64,000 nt of DNA from assembly GCA_964605235.1 (NCBI GenBank), contig CAZSBB010000009.1, positions 80,320 through 144,319 on the forward strand. The letters are read 5' to 3'. The stretch is from CAZSBB01 sp964605235 (GTDB lineage Bacteria; Planctomycetota; Phycisphaerae; Phycisphaerales; Phycisphaeraceae). A model generated the notes under the pieces. That model worked only from the letters and a program-made list of their open reading frames with translations, did no database searches and was not told where the DNA came from. A program made the position numbers and the translations under genes. Below, piece by piece: positions 44,666 through 53,247 of this stretch (position 1 is its first letter; each line of letters opens with the position of its first letter).

Positions 44666-45823
44666 ATGGCGCAGCCACCCGCTTCATCTCCCGCCACGCC
44701 TGCGACACTCGCGCCCCCGCGCTGGCGTTTGCCGCAGGAAGCCGGCCTGCTGGGCGTCATCATCCTGCTCATGCTGCTGCTGACCTGCGCCGGCGGGCAG
44801 ATCGAAACCCGCGATGGCCAGCTCGTCAACAACTTCTTCCGCGCGGACAACCTCATCGCCAACGTCGCCACGCCCATGAGCTGGATCGCCATCATGGCGG
44901 TGGGCGCTACGGCCGTGATCATCGCCGGCGGCATCGACCTGTCCGTCGGCTCCGTCATGGCGGGCAGCGCGCTGGCGACCGCCGCCATCCTCCAGCAGTT
45001 CCCCGCCGACGCCCCCGCCTGGCAGACGTTGCCGGTCGCCTTCGCCGTCGCCCTGGGCTGCGGGGCGCTGGCGGGTTTGCTCAACGGCGCCCTGGTGGCG
45101 CTGCTGCGCATTCATCCCTTCATCATCACCCTGGGCACGCTCTACATTTTCCGTGGCATCGCCCTGGTGGCGGTGCCCACCAAAACGCTGCCCACGCTCG
45201 ACCATCAACTCCCCGCCAGCTTCACCGATCATTTCATGGCGCAGCGCTGGTACCTCACCGACACACGCTTCGTCCAGCCCATGCCCATGTTGTTGATGCT
45301 GCTGACCGTCGTCGGCGGGTGGGTGCTGCTGCATCACACGATTCCCGGCCGACAGGTCTTTGCTCTGGGGGGCAACGAGGAAGCCGCCCGTTTCGCCGGC
45401 ATTCCCGTGCAGCGCACCAAGATCGGCGTCTATGTGCTGGCGGGCCTCACCGCGGGGCTGGCGGGTTTGCTTAGCCTCGGGTATCACGGCTCCGTCAGCA
45501 CCTCCACCGCCAGTGGTTATGAGCTGACCGTCATTGCCGCGGCGGTCGTTGGCGGCGCGAGCCTCAGCGGCGGACGCGGCGCGGCCGTGGGCGCATTGCT
45601 GGGGGCGCTCATCATTCAACTCATCGAGAACGGCATCTTCATCCTGCGCGAAGTGGACCTGGGCGTCTTCACGCTCAAGCTCAGCAAGGAATACGCCCGC
45701 ATCATCAACGGCGTGGCGATCGTGCTGGCGGTCGCCCTGGATCGCTTCGGTCAATACCTGCAGCAACGCCGGCTGCAGCGTCAACAGATCGCCCAGTTGC
45801 ATTCACCGGAGACCCACCCATGA
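44666..45823 (+). CDS. Sugar ABC transporter permease, RbsC type
   Basis: A 385-residue integral membrane protein of the ribose/galactose permease family: about ten hydrophobic helices, the block IIAGGIDLSVGSVMAGSALA (about 90-110), IHPFIITLGTLYIFRGIAL, and GGNEEAARFAGIPVQRTKIGVY with the loop that contacts the ATPase (residues 235-260). GGAG lies 6 bp before the ATG. Its stop overlaps the start of the binding protein gene by four bases. No ATP-binding subunit (RbsA type) is encoded nearby, so this importer must use one from elsewhere. Confidence 0.92.
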   Translation: MAQPPASSPATPATLAPPRWRLPQEAGLLGVIILLMLLLTCAGGQIETRDGQLVNNFFRADNLIANVATPMSWIAIMAVGATAVIIAGGIDLSVGSVMAGSALATAAILQQFPADAPAWQTLPVAFAVALGCGALAGLLNGALVALLRIHPFIITLGTLYIFRGIALVAVPTKTLPTLDHQLPASFTDHFMAQRWYLTDTRFVQPMPMLLMLLTVVGGWVLLHHTIPGRQVFALGGNEEAARFAGIPVQRTKIGVYVLAGLTAGLAGLLSLGYHGSVSTSTASGYELTVIAAAVVGGASLSGGRGAAVGALLGALIIQLIENGIFILREVDLGVFTLKLSKEYARIINGVAIVLAVALDRFGQYLQQRRLQRQQIAQLHSPETHP

Positions 45824-46833
45824 AGTTCATCAAACACCTGTCTCGCGCCGGCTTCCTGCTGCTTGCCAGTGCGCTGCTGACCGGCTGCGGCCAGAGTGAA
45901 TCCCATGCGCCGACGACGGCTGGTTCGAGCACCGGTCCCCGCAAGCTGGTCATCGGCATCGTCGCCAAGAGCCAGGCCAATGCCGTGTTCCAGATCGCCC
46001 ACCGCGGGGCGCGCGATGCCGCCAAAGAGCTGGCGGAGCAATATGGCGTGACCATTGACCTGCGCATTGAAACCCCGCCGGATGAAGACGCCCAGAAGCA
46101 GGCCGAAGCGATTGAAGCGCTGTCCACCAGCGGGGCGGCGGGCATCGCCATCAGCGCCAGCCATGCGGGCACCCTCCGCCCGGCGATCCAGAAAGCCGTC
46201 GAGCGCGGCTGCGTGGTGGTCTGCTTCGATTCCGACGTGCCCAACTCCGGCCGGCTGTGCTACTACGGCACCGACGACCTGGACGCCGGCCAGAAGGTCA
46301 TGGCTGAACTGGCGCAGGTCATGAATGACAAGGGCGTCATCGCCATCCTCGCGGGCAATCAGGCGGCGCCCAATCTGCAGAAACGCCGCGATGGCGTGCT
46401 GGCGGAACTCGCCCGGCATCCAGGCATCAAGTTGCTGGACGACGGCACGTTCTATCACGAGGAAACGCCGGAGAAATCCGCCGAGGCGCTCAACACCGCC
46501 CAGACCACGCACCCGCAGATCACCGGCTGGGCGCTCATCGGCGGCTGGCCCCTGTTCACCAACAACGCGCTGCGCTGGACGCCCGGCGAGGTAAAGGTCG
46601 TTTCCGTCGACGCCCTGCCCGAGATGATCGACTACCTCGACTCCGGCCACGTGCAGGTGCTGCTCGCCCAGGACTGCTACGGCTGGGGTTACCAGTCGGT
46701 CAAGCTCATCCTCGACAAGGTCGTCAAGGACCAGAGCCCCGCCCAGGAACGGGTGATCGCGCCGCTGAGCCGCGTCACCAAAGAGAACTCTGGCGAATAC
46801 CGCCAACAGTTCCGTCAGTGGACCGGCAAGTGA
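45820..46833 (+). CDS. Sugar-binding lipoprotein, RbsB type
   Basis: A 337-residue substrate-binding protein with a lipoprotein signal (LASALLTGCG, lipidated Cys23), and the two-lobed periplasmic-binding fold: KLVIGIVAKSQANAVFQIAHRGA, EALSTSGAAGIAISASHAG, GCVVVCFDSDVPNSGRLCYYG and GVIAILAGNQAAPNLQKRRDG. It delivers a sugar to the overlapping permease. The ATGA overlap points to coupled translation. The ligand is not evident. Confidence 0.92.
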   Translation: MKFIKHLSRAGFLLLASALLTGCGQSESHAPTTAGSSTGPRKLVIGIVAKSQANAVFQIAHRGARDAAKELAEQYGVTIDLRIETPPDEDAQKQAEAIEALSTSGAAGIAISASHAGTLRPAIQKAVERGCVVVCFDSDVPNSGRLCYYGTDDLDAGQKVMAELAQVMNDKGVIAILAGNQAAPNLQKRRDGVLAELARHPGIKLLDDGTFYHEETPEKSAEALNTAQTTHPQITGWALIGGWPLFTNNALRWTPGEVKVVSVDALPEMIDYLDSGHVQVLLAQDCYGWGYQSVKLILDKVVKDQSPAQERVIAPLSRVTKENSGEYRQQFRQWTGK

Positions 46834-46847
46834 GTACGCGATCCATC

Positions 46848-46961
46848 ACGAGCCGGAAGCGTCAGCGACGGGCTACGTGCATGAACGCCAACGCGATGTT
46901 GTAGTGAGGGACCGCGTTCGGAGTACGTGTGCTCAGCCCGTCGCTGACGCTTTCGGCTCGT
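46848..46961. repeat. Palindromic REP/MITE-like element
   Basis: 27-bp arms at 46848-46874 and 46935-46961 match at 26 positions as an inverted repeat; each contains the string AGCGTCAGCGACGGGCT or its complement. The 60-bp centre also pairs (AACGCG with CGCGTT). Sequences like GAGCCG-AAGCGTCAGCGA are frequent intergenic repeats in planctomycete genomes, by memory. Confidence 0.8.
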
Positions 46962-47012
46962 ACAGACAACGCCGCGGCAACCGCTGCGTTACCCTCCACC
47001 TGCATGCCTCCC

Positions 47013-47018
47013 TATACT
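47013..47018 (+). promoter_or_regulatory. -10 element implying a leaderless mRNA
   Basis: TATACT ends seven bases before the ATG at 47026, so transcription would start at or next to the start codon. A partial -35 (TTACCC, 46989-46994) lies 18 bp upstream. No Shine-Dalgarno sequence precedes the ATG. Confidence 0.5.
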
Positions 47019-47025
47019 GCTGCCC

Positions 47026-48738
47026 ATGCACGCTCCCGCAACCCCCACTTTCGTTCCCGCCACACTCGACTGCGGCGACTTCGCCCAGCTTGAGCCGCTC
47101 TATCAGCAATTGCTCGCTCGGCCGCTCGACAGCGCCCCCGCGCTGGCGCAGTGGCTGGCGGATTGGTCCGAGCTGTCCGCCTACGTCAGTGAGTTCGGCT
47201 CCCGCCGGCAGATCGAGCACGCCTGCCACACCGAGGATGCCGAGATTGAAAAGCGCTATCTGCATTACGTCGAGCAGATTCGCCCGCGCCTCCAGCCCCT
47301 GGACTTTCAGCTCACCCGCCGCATGCTCGACTGTCCGCATATTGCGGAACTAACCGATCCCAAGTTCGCCGTGCTGCGCCGGCAATCACAGGCGGAAGTG
47401 GAAATCTACCGCGACGCCAACATTCCCCTGCAAACCGAAGCCACCAAACAAAGCAGCGAATACGGCAAGCTGTGCGGCAAGATGATCGTCGACTTCCGCG
47501 GCGAGCAACTGACCCTCCAGCAACTGGCGCGCTTCCTCGAAGAACCCGACCGCAGCACCCGCGAAGAAGCGTGGCGCCTCAGCGCCAACCGGCGGCTGGA
47601 AGACCGCCAGCGTTTCGACAGCATCTTCGATGAACTGCTCAAACTGCGTGGCCAGATCGCCCGCCATGCCGATTTGCCCAGCTACCGCGATTACGTCTGG
47701 AAAAGCTTCTGCCGCTTCGACTACACCCCGCAGGACTGCGCCCGCTTTGCTGACTCCATTGCGGAGCTGGTCACCCCCGCAGTCGCGCAGCTCAATCAAC
47801 AGCAACAGGCAGCACTCGGCGTCGACAGGCTGCGTCCGTGGGATTTGGCGGTGGACCCGCAGGGCCGGGCGCCGCTGCGGCCTTTCCCGGCCGATCAACC
47901 GCTGGAGATGGTCGCCAAGGTGCGGGAGATTTTCCGGCGCATCGACCCGCAACTCGCCGAGCTGTTCGGGCAGCTGCAGCCGGGTAAAAATCTGGACCTG
48001 GAAAGCCGGCGCGGCAAACGCCCCGGTGGATTCCAAAGCTCGCTGGAAGTGGTGCGTGAGCCGTTCATCTTCATGAACGCCGCCGGCGTGCAGCGCGACG
48101 TGGAAACGCTGCTGCACGAGGCGGGTCACGCGTTCCATTACCAGGACAGCCGCGCCGAGCCGCTGGTCTTCCTCCGGCACGCGCCGCTGGAGTTCGCCGA
48201 GGTCGCCAGCATGTCGATGGAACTGCTGGGGTGCGAGCATTACGAAGTGTTCTACAACGCGCAGGATGCCACCCGCGCCCGCCGCCAGCAGCTTGAAGGC
48301 ATCATCCGCTTCTTCCCGTGGATGGCGACCATCGACAGCTTCCAGCACTGGCTGTACACCCACGCCGACGCCGACGCGCAGCAGCGCACCGAGGCATGGC
48401 TGGATATCTACAGCCGGTTCTTCTGCACCAGCGTGGACTGGACCGGGCTGGAAGATTTCCGGGCTTCACGCTGGCAGGCGCAGCTCCACGTGTTCAACTA
48501 TCCGTTCTACTACATCGAATATGGCATCGCCCAGCTCGGCGCGTTGCAGGTCTGGCAGAACTACCGCCAGGACCGCGCCGGCGCTCTGCGCCAGTTGCGC
48601 AGCGCCTTCGCCCTGGGCGGCACGCGTCCGTTGCCGGAGCTGTTCGCGGCCGCGGGCATCCGCTTCGACTTCTCCGCCGCCACGCTGGGGCCGTTGATTG
48701 AGGAACTGAATAAGGAGCTGGCAACGATGCCGGCGTAA
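47026..48738 (+). CDS. M3-family oligoendopeptidase
   Basis: A 570-residue zinc metallopeptidase of the PepF / thimet-like family. The catalytic block TLLHEAGHAFHY (HEAGH at about 364-368) gives two zinc ligands and the catalytic glutamate; LEFAEVASMSMELL a little later gives the third ligand. The rest is helical, as usual, with the conserved YPFYYIEYGIAQLGALQVW near the C-terminus. It should degrade oligopeptides in the cytoplasm. No signal peptide. The gene appears to have a leaderless transcript and stands alone, flanked by repeat elements on both sides. Confidence 0.92.
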   Translation: MHAPATPTFVPATLDCGDFAQLEPLYQQLLARPLDSAPALAQWLADWSELSAYVSEFGSRRQIEHACHTEDAEIEKRYLHYVEQIRPRLQPLDFQLTRRMLDCPHIAELTDPKFAVLRRQSQAEVEIYRDANIPLQTEATKQSSEYGKLCGKMIVDFRGEQLTLQQLARFLEEPDRSTREEAWRLSANRRLEDRQRFDSIFDELLKLRGQIARHADLPSYRDYVWKSFCRFDYTPQDCARFADSIAELVTPAVAQLNQQQQAALGVDRLRPWDLAVDPQGRAPLRPFPADQPLEMVAKVREIFRRIDPQLAELFGQLQPGKNLDLESRRGKRPGGFQSSLEVVREPFIFMNAAGVQRDVETLLHEAGHAFHYQDSRAEPLVFLRHAPLEFAEVASMSMELLGCEHYEVFYNAQDATRARRQQLEGIIRFFPWMATIDSFQHWLYTHADADAQQRTEAWLDIYSRFFCTSVDWTGLEDFRASRWQAQLHVFNYPFYYIEYGIAQLGALQVWQNYRQDRAGALRQLRSAFALGGTRPLPELFAAAGIRFDFSAATLGPLIEELNKELATMPA

Positions 48739-48751
48739 GACATTTTTAGTC

Positions 48752-48909
48752 CGCAGATGAACACAGATACACGCAGATGAAAGCAGAACTAAATTTGGTG
48801 ATATGAAGATTTTGGACTTGGAGTGTCGCAACCAGCCGGATGACTTACCTGCTGGATGTCAGCAAATCTCCTGTCTTTTCTCATCTGCGTTCATCTGTGT
48901 TCATCTGCG
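48752..48909. repeat. Inverted-repeat element with ATCTG arms
   Basis: 29-bp arms (48752-48780 and 48881-48909) built of the alternating strings CGCAGATGA and ACACAGATGA or similar, nearly perfect as an inverted pair. The intervening 100 bp shows no gene. The right arm ends 26 bp before the start of the dehydrogenase gene, so the element sits in its 5' leader region. Confidence 0.7.
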
Positions 48910-48934
48910 GAAAACTGCATTCAGGAGCTTTACC

Positions 48935-49933
48935 TTGAAACTCGGATTCATTGGCGCATGGGGTCATGCTTATCTGTCCAAGCTCATCAACAGCGATATC
49001 GCCAAGGTGGATGAAGTCGGTTTCGCCACCGACGGCCAGGACGGCCCACGCGCGCAGCAGCGGGCGCAGAGCTTTGAAAAGCTGGGCGTCAAGGTGACCT
49101 ATTTCGATGATGGCATGAAGATGCTTGAGCAGTTCAAGCCGGATGTGGTCAACGTCGGCGCGGTGTATGGCTACAACGGTGACTGGGTGGCGACCTGCCT
49201 GGAACGCGACCTGCCGGTGGTCAGCGATAAACCCATTGCCGCCACCTGGCAGCAGTTCGAACGCCTGCTGGCGCTGACCCGCGGCAATCAGCGCACCATC
49301 GTCACCGAGTTCCCCTTCCGCAGCGATGCCGCCATGCGCTCGGCGCGGCAGGCGATCCTCGACGGTCGGCTGGGTAAAGTCGTGCTCGCCACCGGACAGA
49401 AAAGCTACCGCTTCGGCGACGCCCGGCCGTCGTGGTACGGCGACCGCACCGCCTACGGCAGCACCATTCTGTGGGTGGCGGGTCACGCCATCGACTTCAT
49501 CCGCTTTGTCACCGATCAACCCATCGTCAGCGTCGGCGGCCTGCACGCCAATGTCGCCAAGCCTGACTATCCGCAGATGGAAGACGCCACCGTCACCACG
49601 CTGCAGCTCGCCAACGGCGCGCCGGGGGTGGTGCACGCCGACTACAGCCGTCCCGCCAAGGCGGCATCGCATGGCGATGATCGCCTGCGCGTGGCGGGCA
49701 GCCTGGGCGTGCTGGAAGTGCGCGACGGACGCTGCCTGATCTGCACGCATGACCAGGCGGAGCAGGACATCACCGATGAAGTTCAGCCGCGCTCCATTGC
49801 CGCGGAGATGTACGACGCGGTGCTGGGCAAGGACAACGCCTGGTACGGCACCGCGCAATCGCTGGAGATGGCGCGGGTGCTGCTGACGGCGCGCGATGCC
49901 GCCGACCAGCAGAAGACGCTGCCCATTCAGTAA
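48935..49933 (+). CDS. Gfo/Idh/MocA-family oxidoreductase (TTG start)
   Basis: A 332-residue dehydrogenase: Rossmann start LKLGFIGAWGHAYLSKL, the EKP-equivalent VVSDKPIAATW, and a catalytic half with STILWVAGHAIDFIRFVTDQP, where the His is the likely catalytic residue. I take the TTG at 48935 as start because AGGAG lies seven bases upstream and it begins exactly at the Rossmann strand; the open frame further upstream crosses the inverted repeat. It is the last chromosomal gene before the phage cluster, whose first stop lies 16 bp away on the other strand. Confidence 0.88.
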   Translation: MKLGFIGAWGHAYLSKLINSDIAKVDEVGFATDGQDGPRAQQRAQSFEKLGVKVTYFDDGMKMLEQFKPDVVNVGAVYGYNGDWVATCLERDLPVVSDKPIAATWQQFERLLALTRGNQRTIVTEFPFRSDAAMRSARQAILDGRLGKVVLATGQKSYRFGDARPSWYGDRTAYGSTILWVAGHAIDFIRFVTDQPIVSVGGLHANVAKPDYPQMEDATVTTLQLANGAPGVVHADYSRPAKAASHGDDRLRVAGSLGVLEVRDGRCLICTHDQAEQDITDEVQPRSIAAEMYDAVLGKDNAWYGTAQSLEMARVLLTARDAADQQKTLPIQ

Positions 49934-49949
49934 CCGCGCCCGGCCGACG

Positions 49950-51233
49950 TCAGATGCTCGCCAGGCTCAGCTTCACGTGGCTGCCGGTGTGCAGGGTCAC
50001 ATCCGTGAGCTGGCACTGCTGCAGCTCGATGCCGTTGGTCAGCGTGATGCTCAGCGGGAAACCGTTGTCCAGGTTCAGCGTTGCCCCGCGATGCAGGGCG
50101 CAATTGGTCACGGTGCGGGCGCGCGGGTCACGGGAGAAATCCGCCTGCCCGCCGCCGACGACCGTGAGCGTTCCGATGGCGCCGGTGCTGCCCAGGTAGG
50201 CGATGCCGGCAATCCGCGCGGTGGTCAGCGCGCCGCTGCCGATCACGTGACAGGTCCCCGCCGACTGCCAGAGCGTGGTCGCCCCGGCAAGCTGATACAG
50301 CACCCCGCCGGCCTGGCGCACCGTGGTCACCGTCACTCCGCTGCCCACCGTCACCAGGGCATCGTTGGCGACATCGCCCTGCTGCCCCACGTTGAGTTCG
50401 CTGAGCGTGGCGGTTTCCCCCGGCGTATCGCCCGCCAGCGCGATCTGCCCGCGCGTGACGTTGACCACATTGCCCGCGTGCGTCCCCTTCCAACGCAACG
50501 CCGGCAGCCCGGCATCCGCGGAACTGCTGGAACTCGCCAGCACGTTGAGCTGGGTTTGCCCGGAGCCGGTGTCGAGCTTGAGCCGACTGGCGCCGGTCGC
50601 GCCTTCCTGATCCGCCTGGGCGCCGATGTTCACCTGCGTGGCGCCCACGCGCAGATAGCTGGTCCGGTACTCCGGCTTGCTTGAATCGCTGCTGTCGGGG
50701 TCCACCGTGAAGCGGTCCAGCGGCAAACCCACCACGCCGGTGAAGGTGTGGGCAATGTGCAGGGCGGACAACGTCACCGCGCTCTGATTCAAGCCCCACA
50801 GCAAAGCGGCAGCGTTGTTGTTCAGATGCACGATGTCGCCGGTGGTCGGCACGCTGCCGGTGGACCAGTTGCCCGCGGTGGACCAGTCGTTGGGGCCGGC
50901 GCTGGCGGTGGGCGTCGCCATGCTCAGGCTGCCGGCGCCGGTGGCGCTGCCGCTGACCACAAACGGCACACCGGCGATGTCGGCGGTGAGCGTCACCACC
51001 CCGCTGGACGCGGCTGCGGTCACCGCGGCAAAGTAGGGATGCGTGCTGCCATTCCAGGCATCGCGCAGGCCTTCGGCCACTTCCGTCGCGGTGTTGCCGC
51101 TGGTCGCGGTGTAACTGATCGCAGTGCCGCCGACGGTCAGCGTGAAAGTGTTGGTCCCGATGCTGCCGCCGGGCGTGGCGGTGGTGACTTGCGCAACGGC
51201 ATCGGCGCCGCCCTGCCAGTAATGCGTGGTCAT
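49950..51233 (-). CDS. Phage-cluster surface protein, beta-solenoid-like
   Basis: A 427-residue protein rich in Gly, Ser, Thr and Ala. The N-terminal part (FTLTVGGTAISYTATSGNTATEVAEGL) resembles a repeated phage structural segment; the rest consists of short beta repeats (VTLSALHIAHTFTG, TLSELNVGQQGDVANDALVTVG, ARIAGIAYLGSTGAIGTLTVVGGGQ) like a right-handed beta-helix used in adhesins and tail spikes. It is the last gene of the cluster and the only one with such repeats, so a receptor-binding or fibre role is plausible. No specific family recognised. Confidence 0.65.
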   Translation of the reverse strand: MTTHYWQGGADAVAQVTTATPGGSIGTNTFTLTVGGTAISYTATSGNTATEVAEGLRDAWNGSTHPYFAAVTAAASSGVVTLTADIAGVPFVVSGSATGAGSLSMATPTASAGPNDWSTAGNWSTGSVPTTGDIVHLNNNAAALLWGLNQSAVTLSALHIAHTFTGVVGLPLDRFTVDPDSSDSSKPEYRTSYLRVGATQVNIGAQADQEGATGASRLKLDTGSGQTQLNVLASSSSSADAGLPALRWKGTHAGNVVNVTRGQIALAGDTPGETATLSELNVGQQGDVANDALVTVGSGVTVTTVRQAGGVLYQLAGATTLWQSAGTCHVIGSGALTTARIAGIAYLGSTGAIGTLTVVGGGQADFSRDPRARTVTNCALHRGATLNLDNGFPLSITLTNGIELQQCQLTDVTLHTGSHVKLSLASI

Positions 51234-51236
51234 GAT

Positions 51237-51527
51237 TCAAGCTCCGGAAAAAGGGATAAGTTGATTGAGGCGTCGCCGCCGCTGTTCACAAGGTTGGCAC
51301 GGCCGCAGACGACCCGCTGAAACAGTGGTGATGAGGCGCTTGAGCGCGTCGCCGGCTCCGCGGTCCGGGCCGTCGTATTGCTGACACAGTCGCAGACAGA
51401 CCCCCGCCGAGGGGCGGTCGAACACGCCGCGTTCGCAGCAGCCGCCGTCGTGCAGGCCGCAGTCGCGCCAGTGGCGACAGCGCACCGCCGGCGTGGATTC
51501 GTTGGAGGGCCCCGGAGGGATGGACAT
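51237..51527 (-). CDS. Small cysteine-rich phage-cluster protein
   Basis: A 96-residue frame with eight cysteines (RCRHWRDC, GGCC, GVCLRLC, RPCQPC), resembling one or two small metal-binding knuckles. It begins one base after the upstream stop (TGACATG) and ends three bases before the next start, which fits the tight packing of the cluster. No known family. Shadow coding cannot be ruled out given high GC, but the spacing supports a gene. Confidence 0.45.
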   Translation of the reverse strand: MSIPPGPSNESTPAVRCRHWRDCGLHDGGCCERGVFDRPSAGVCLRLCQQYDGPDRGAGDALKRLITTVSAGRLRPCQPCEQRRRRLNQLIPFSGA

Positions 51528-51528
51528 G

Positions 51529-52011
51529 TCAGAACACCTCCCAGGTCGCCCGGGTATCGCAGCCCAGGTCGCGGTGGAAAATACCTGCGGGGGTAAGTCC
51601 TGAGAGCTTGTAACCCTGCCAGAGCGTGACGGAACCGGTGCCCAGGGTGCAGCCGATGGTCAAACGCCAACGGCATTCGGAAGTAAGCAGTTCGAGCACT
51701 GGCAACGATAAACCGATGCTGCCCACCTGCAGACATTGGCCAGCGCCCCAGCCGTAGCCATCCTGATTCCGCGCCAGCCAGCGACAAGGGGTGTGCAGAT
51801 GGAACGTTCCGTCCCACTGCCGGGTTTCCCAGCAACCATAGCCCGAACTGCAACCGGCGCAATCGAAGATGAGCGTGGGGTCCATGGCATACGTGCCGCT
51901 GAGCGTTTCGGCGCAGGCGCAGGGCGCGGGACAGTCGTTGGCAAGATGGCCTGCTGCTCCGCGCAGCAGTCGGCCGGTGTCGGGATGGCGCAGCAGCAGG
52001 CTCATGCGCAC
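51529..52011 (-). CDS. Cysteine-rich phage-cluster protein
   Basis: A 160-residue protein with eleven cysteines (DCPAPCAC, FDCAGCSSGYGC, TPCRW and others) and many aromatic residues (YGCWETRQWDG, CRWLARNQDGYGWG). The pattern suggests disulfide- or metal-stabilised beta structure, perhaps a minor virion component. It overlaps the upstream gene by 10 bp. I do not recognise the family. Confidence 0.6.
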   Translation of the reverse strand: MRMSLLLRHPDTGRLLRGAAGHLANDCPAPCACAETLSGTYAMDPTLIFDCAGCSSGYGCWETRQWDGTFHLHTPCRWLARNQDGYGWGAGQCLQVGSIGLSLPVLELLTSECRWRLTIGCTLGTGSVTLWQGYKLSGLTPAGIFHRDLGCDTRATWEVF

Positions 52012-52433
52012 GCCTCCGTCAAGGCGATGGTCACTCGGCGTTCTTCCGAGACGCTGAGCAAGCGCCCGCCGGCATCGAAGGTCAGATCACGTTCGAAGGC
52101 ATAGAGCACGCGGTCGCCGCTGGGGGCGTACACCGTGGCGGTCTGCACGGTGAGCATCACCCCCACGCCGCTGGCGGGTTCGCTGACCCAGCCGCCGGTC
52201 ATTGGCGTTTCGTCGTGAGCACCGCCGCCAGCCAATGCACTGACGCTGCTGACCGGCTGCACACCCGTGGCGGGCGGGAGAACGTTCGCATCCACTTCAA
52301 TCACCCAGTGCCCCCCCACCTGGCGGGTCAGCACACCGAAGCCACCGAGCAAGCGCGGCGGCGCGGCGGTGACCGTGGTGAGCACCGGTGCATCCAGCGA
52401 AAGCGGGCGCGGAAGTTGATCGCTGCAACTCAT
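52002..52433 (-). CDS. Phage-cluster protein of unknown function
   Basis: A 143-residue protein starting MSCSDQLPRPLSL; the body is beta-rich (GHWVIEVDANVLPP, GVMLTVQTATVYAPSGDRVLYAFERDLTFDAGG). The start is the ATG at 52433, just past the upstream stop codon; the frame further upstream is shadow sequence. Probably a tail or head-completion component by position. No family recognised. Confidence 0.55.
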   Translation of the reverse strand: MSCSDQLPRPLSLDAPVLTTVTAAPPRLLGGFGVLTRQVGGHWVIEVDANVLPPATGVQPVSSVSALAGGGAHDETPMTGGWVSEPASGVGVMLTVQTATVYAPSGDRVLYAFERDLTFDAGGRLLSVSEERRVTIALTEACA

Positions 52434-52434
52434 G

Positions 52435-53202
52435 TCATAGCCCCAGTTCGTTGAAGTCGATCGGCGGATACACCGTGACGACCTTGCGCCCCAATCCCTC
52501 GAGCACATCCACCGGCGGGCGCCGGGTCTGCGGGTCGGTGTAGCTGACACGCGGCTGCCAGCCCTGGGCGTCATACTGAAACTCGTAGGTCACGTCGTAC
52601 GAGCGCCCGCCGTCGCTGCTCTGGCCGGTGAGCGCCACGCACAGCAGGGTCTGGGCGGCACACTGCTGAAAGGGCTGGCTGTTCACCGCGCCGACATACT
52701 TGCGGGCCCGCGCGGCAGGATCACTGCGCTCCTGACGCCGAAAGCAGAAGCTCAATTGCGGCCGCAGCACCGTCACACTGGCGCTCTGGGTCAAACGCTG
52801 GGCGCGATTCCCATTGGGGTCGTACGCCACTTCGATCCGGCGCCCCGCCAAGTCCACATCGGTGCTGGTCTGCGCCAGGGCCGCGCCCACTCGGCGTTCG
52901 CCCGTCTGTCGCGAAGCGCCGCCGACGCTGACGCTGCGCGACGCGGCAGCTTGATAGCGCAAACGCAGCACCGCGCCGTCAGGGCCGTCGGCTTCCGCAG
53001 CGACCTCCGCCAGAGTCAAATGGCTGAGTGTGGGATGCACGTCGCCCAGGCGCGGCAAGCCCGGAGCTTCCAGCGCCTGACGCAGGCGATCCGCCCCGCT
53101 GCCGGTTAACCCGCTGACCTGGGCGATGCGCACCGCCTGATCGCCCGACACGCTGCGGCGCAGCTGGGCCCCTTCCACTCGATCAAGTTTGACCTGCAAC
53201 AT
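52435..53202 (-). CDS. Phage-cluster structural protein of unknown function
   Basis: A 255-residue protein starting MLQVKLDRVEGAQL, mixed beta (RIEVAYDPNGNRAQRL, YDVTYEFQYDAQGWQPRVSY) and ending VTVYPPIDFNELGL. Its position after the connector genes is where phages usually encode tail tube or adaptor proteins, but I see no tube-protein signature. It begins 45 bp after its upstream neighbour. Confidence 0.6.
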   Translation of the reverse strand: MLQVKLDRVEGAQLRRSVSGDQAVRIAQVSGLTGSGADRLRQALEAPGLPRLGDVHPTLSHLTLAEVAAEADGPDGAVLRLRYQAAASRSVSVGGASRQTGERRVGAALAQTSTDVDLAGRRIEVAYDPNGNRAQRLTQSASVTVLRPQLSFCFRRQERSDPAARARKYVGAVNSQPFQQCAAQTLLCVALTGQSSDGGRSYDVTYEFQYDAQGWQPRVSYTDPQTRRPPVDVLEGLGRKVVTVYPPIDFNELGL

Positions 53203-53247
53203 GATGAATCCCCGGGTCGGCCATGGACCAACTGTTCACCGAACCAA

